Source of the DNA: Actinomadura citrea
Lineage (GTDB): Bacteria > Actinomycetota > Actinomycetes > Streptosporangiales > Streptosporangiaceae
Direction: 5' to 3'
Assembly: GCF_013409045.1 (NCBI RefSeq)
Contig: NZ_JACCBT010000001.1
Coordinates: 3,162,001-3,226,000 of the forward strand
DNA length: 64,000 nucleotides
Under the pieces are notes generated by a model, which had not been told where the DNA came from, made no database searches, and saw nothing but the letters and a program-made list of their open reading frames with translations. Positions 62,793 to 64,000 of this stretch are shown in pieces (the stretch's first letter is position 1; every line of letters begins with the position of its first letter). The position numbers and the translations under genes are program-made.

Positions 62793-63746
62793 TCAGGTAC
62801 CGGTGACGAGGGTCCACGGGTCGGGCGCGGCGGCGAGCGCGGCGCCGAGATCGTCGGCCCAGGCGGTCTCGTTTCCGTACTCCTCCCGCCACGACCAGAG
62901 CCGCAGGGTGACCCGGCGCAGGGGGTGCTCCTCGGTGACGCCGAGCGCGCCGTGCACCTGGTGGGCGATCGCGGCGACCGCGCCCGCGGCCCGCGACGCG
63001 TTCGCCTTGGCGGCGGCCACCGCGAACGGGTCTGCCGGTGCGCGGACGGCGGCGCGGACCGCGACGTCCGCGACCGTCGCCTCCCCGGCCAGCTCCGCCA
63101 GCATCTGCTGCACGGCCTGGAACCGCCCGATCGGCCGCCCGAACTGCTCCCGCTCGCCCGCGTACCGGACGGACAGGTCCAGCGCCCGGGCCATCGCCCC
63201 CGTCAGCTGGACGGCCCGCGCCAGCGCGCCGCGCCGCCGCAGTTCGGCCGCGTCCACCGCGCACGGCGCCGCCTCCTCCGCCGGGACGCCGGACAGGACG
63301 ACGTCGTCGCGCGGCTCGCCCGCGACGTTCGCGCCCTCGGTGATCTGCGCCCGCGCCGGATCGACGGCGGCGACGACGCCGTCGCCGAGGACGACCAGCG
63401 ACTGTGCCGAACGTGCCCAGGGGACCCGGCGGAACGTCCCGCTCAGGACGAGGCCGCCGCGGCCTCTCACCGCCTCGACCTCGCCGGACATGACGGTGAG
63501 AGCGCCGGGGGCCGCCCGCTGCCCGGCATCGGCGAGCAGCCGCCCGGCCAGCAGGGTCTCGGCCAGGGGCACGCCCGCGGCGTGATACCCGGCCGCGCGC
63601 AGGACGGCGGCGGCGTCGGCGGGGTCACCGCCGCTCCCGCCCGCCTCCTCCGGCACTCCGGCCAGCGTCAGACCGGACTCCTCCAGCGCCCGCCACGGGT
63701 CGCCGCCGGCGAGGATCTCGTTCGCGGTCTCTTCCAGAAGCCCCAT
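62793..63746 (-). CDS. acyl-CoA dehydrogenase family protein, short subunit
   Basis: This 317-residue protein is a short acyl-CoA dehydrogenase. The N-terminal helical domain is brief, the beta domain (about 85-165) is reduced, and the C-terminal helical domain carries SVRYAGEREQFGRPIGRFQAVQQMLAEL and AHQVHGALGVTEEHPLRRVTLRL. It starts by overlapping the preceding dehydrogenase gene by one base (TGATG). In actinobacteria such coupled pairs often form two-subunit dehydrogenases with only one FAD-active subunit, as in steroid side-chain degradation. Which subunit is active cannot be settled from the partial pair. Confidence 0.85.
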   Translation of the reverse strand: MGLLEETANEILAGGDPWRALEESGLTLAGVPEEAGGSGGDPADAAAVLRAAGYHAAGVPLAETLLAGRLLADAGQRAAPGALTVMSGEVEAVRGRGGLVLSGTFRRVPWARSAQSLVVLGDGVVAAVDPARAQITEGANVAGEPRDDVVLSGVPAEEAAPCAVDAAELRRRGALARAVQLTGAMARALDLSVRYAGEREQFGRPIGRFQAVQQMLAELAGEATVADVAVRAAVRAPADPFAVAAAKANASRAAGAVAAIAHQVHGALGVTEEHPLRRVTLRLWSWREEYGNETAWADDLGAALAAAPDPWTLVTGT

Positions 63747-64000
63747 CAGCGCACTCCCAGGCCGCGGGCGACGATGCCGCGCAGGATCTCGTTGGTGCCG
63801 CCCCGCAGCGTGAACCCGGGCGCCTGGACGACCGACTCCGCCAGCGCGCGCGCCAGCGGGTCGGGGGAGCCGGGGTCGGGCTCCACGCCCGCGTGCTCGC
63901 GCACCGCCTCGATGACCTCGCGCTCGAACCGCGTCCCGAGGTCCTTGACGAGGGCCGCGGCCAGGTCGGGGGTCTCGCCCCGGGCGAGGGCGCCCGCGAC
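63746..64000 (-). CDS. partial acyl-CoA dehydrogenase (C-terminal end)
   Basis: Eighty-four residues and a stop are visible; the rest lies beyond the window edge. The end QAPGFTLRGGTNEILRGIVA is the conserved C-terminal FAD/CoA region of acyl-CoA dehydrogenases, with the TNEI motif. The stop TGA overlaps the ATG of the short dehydrogenase, so the two are translationally coupled and probably form one enzyme. Confidence 0.88.
   Translation of the reverse strand, partial: VAGALARGETPDLAAALVKDLGTRFEREVIEAVREHAGVEPDPGSPDPLARALAESVVQAPGFTLRGGTNEILRGIVARGLGVR

Overview
The window is a 64 kb piece of a very GC-rich actinobacterial chromosome. It carries a complete division and cell wall (dcw) cluster followed by sepF, yggT and divIVA, a PriA-type hisA, MurE with the DNPR signature of meso-diaminopimelate users, many GTG starts, and several promoters whose -10 box lies 6-7 bases before the start codon. 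The gene set and order (murC inside the dcw cluster, pgeF-yggS-sepF-yggT-divIVA after ftsZ, DUF2567-ybaK-LON domain before the his operon) fit a Streptosporangiales member such as Actinomadura. That placement is inference. No tRNA, rRNA, CRISPR array, prophage or intact insertion sequence was seen.

Layout. Positions 1-2161 hold a partial membrane protein and a Tat-exported amine oxidase. Positions 2323-7411 run pepQ-efp-nusB, then a 370-bp inverted-repeat element, then a methyltransferase, dinB and a DUF3040 protein. Positions 7556-10175 form a small accessory unit: an esterase and an arginase-fold hydrolase, coupled by a TGATG junction, diverge from a CGNR zinc-finger regulator. Positions 10193-15137 (minus) are moxR-DUF58-transglutaminase, divergent from mraZ.

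Positions 15513-32312 are the dcw cluster: mraZ, rsmH, ftsL, ftsI, murE, murF, mraY, murD, ftsW, murG, murC, ftsQ and ftsZ, many joined by GTGA or ATGA overlaps. These make lipid II, flip and polymerise it, and build the Z ring. Positions 32309-37326 continue with pgeF, yggS, sepF, yggT, divIVA and a membrane protein with duplicated Cys/His motifs. Positions 37395-41990 (minus) hold a DUF1707 protein and ileS with a T-box leader. Positions 42184-44620 are a DksA-like protein, lspA and a pseudouridine synthase. Positions 44623-46081 (minus) are chorismate mutase-azlC-azlD with a structured leader. Positions 46540-50070 are dnaE.

Positions 50140-53563 carry DUF6882, DUF2567, ybaK, a LON-domain protein and phzF. 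Positions 53645-58994 are hisD-hisC-hisB-small membrane protein-hisH-priA-hisF. The remainder holds an ATP-grasp protein, an LLM flavin oxidoreductase, a CocE/NonD hydrolase and a pair of acyl-CoA dehydrogenases, the last running off the edge.

The most unusual signals lie between genes. They are a long imperfect inverted repeat after nusB, four 17-bp units that create a chain of six-codon mini-ORFs between DUF58 and the transglutaminase gene, a 17-bp non-coding tandem array after ileS, a putative switch-like leader before the chorismate mutase operon, and four regularly spaced half-sites before the CGNR gene. No clear new defence or mobile system was found; the accessory content is modest.
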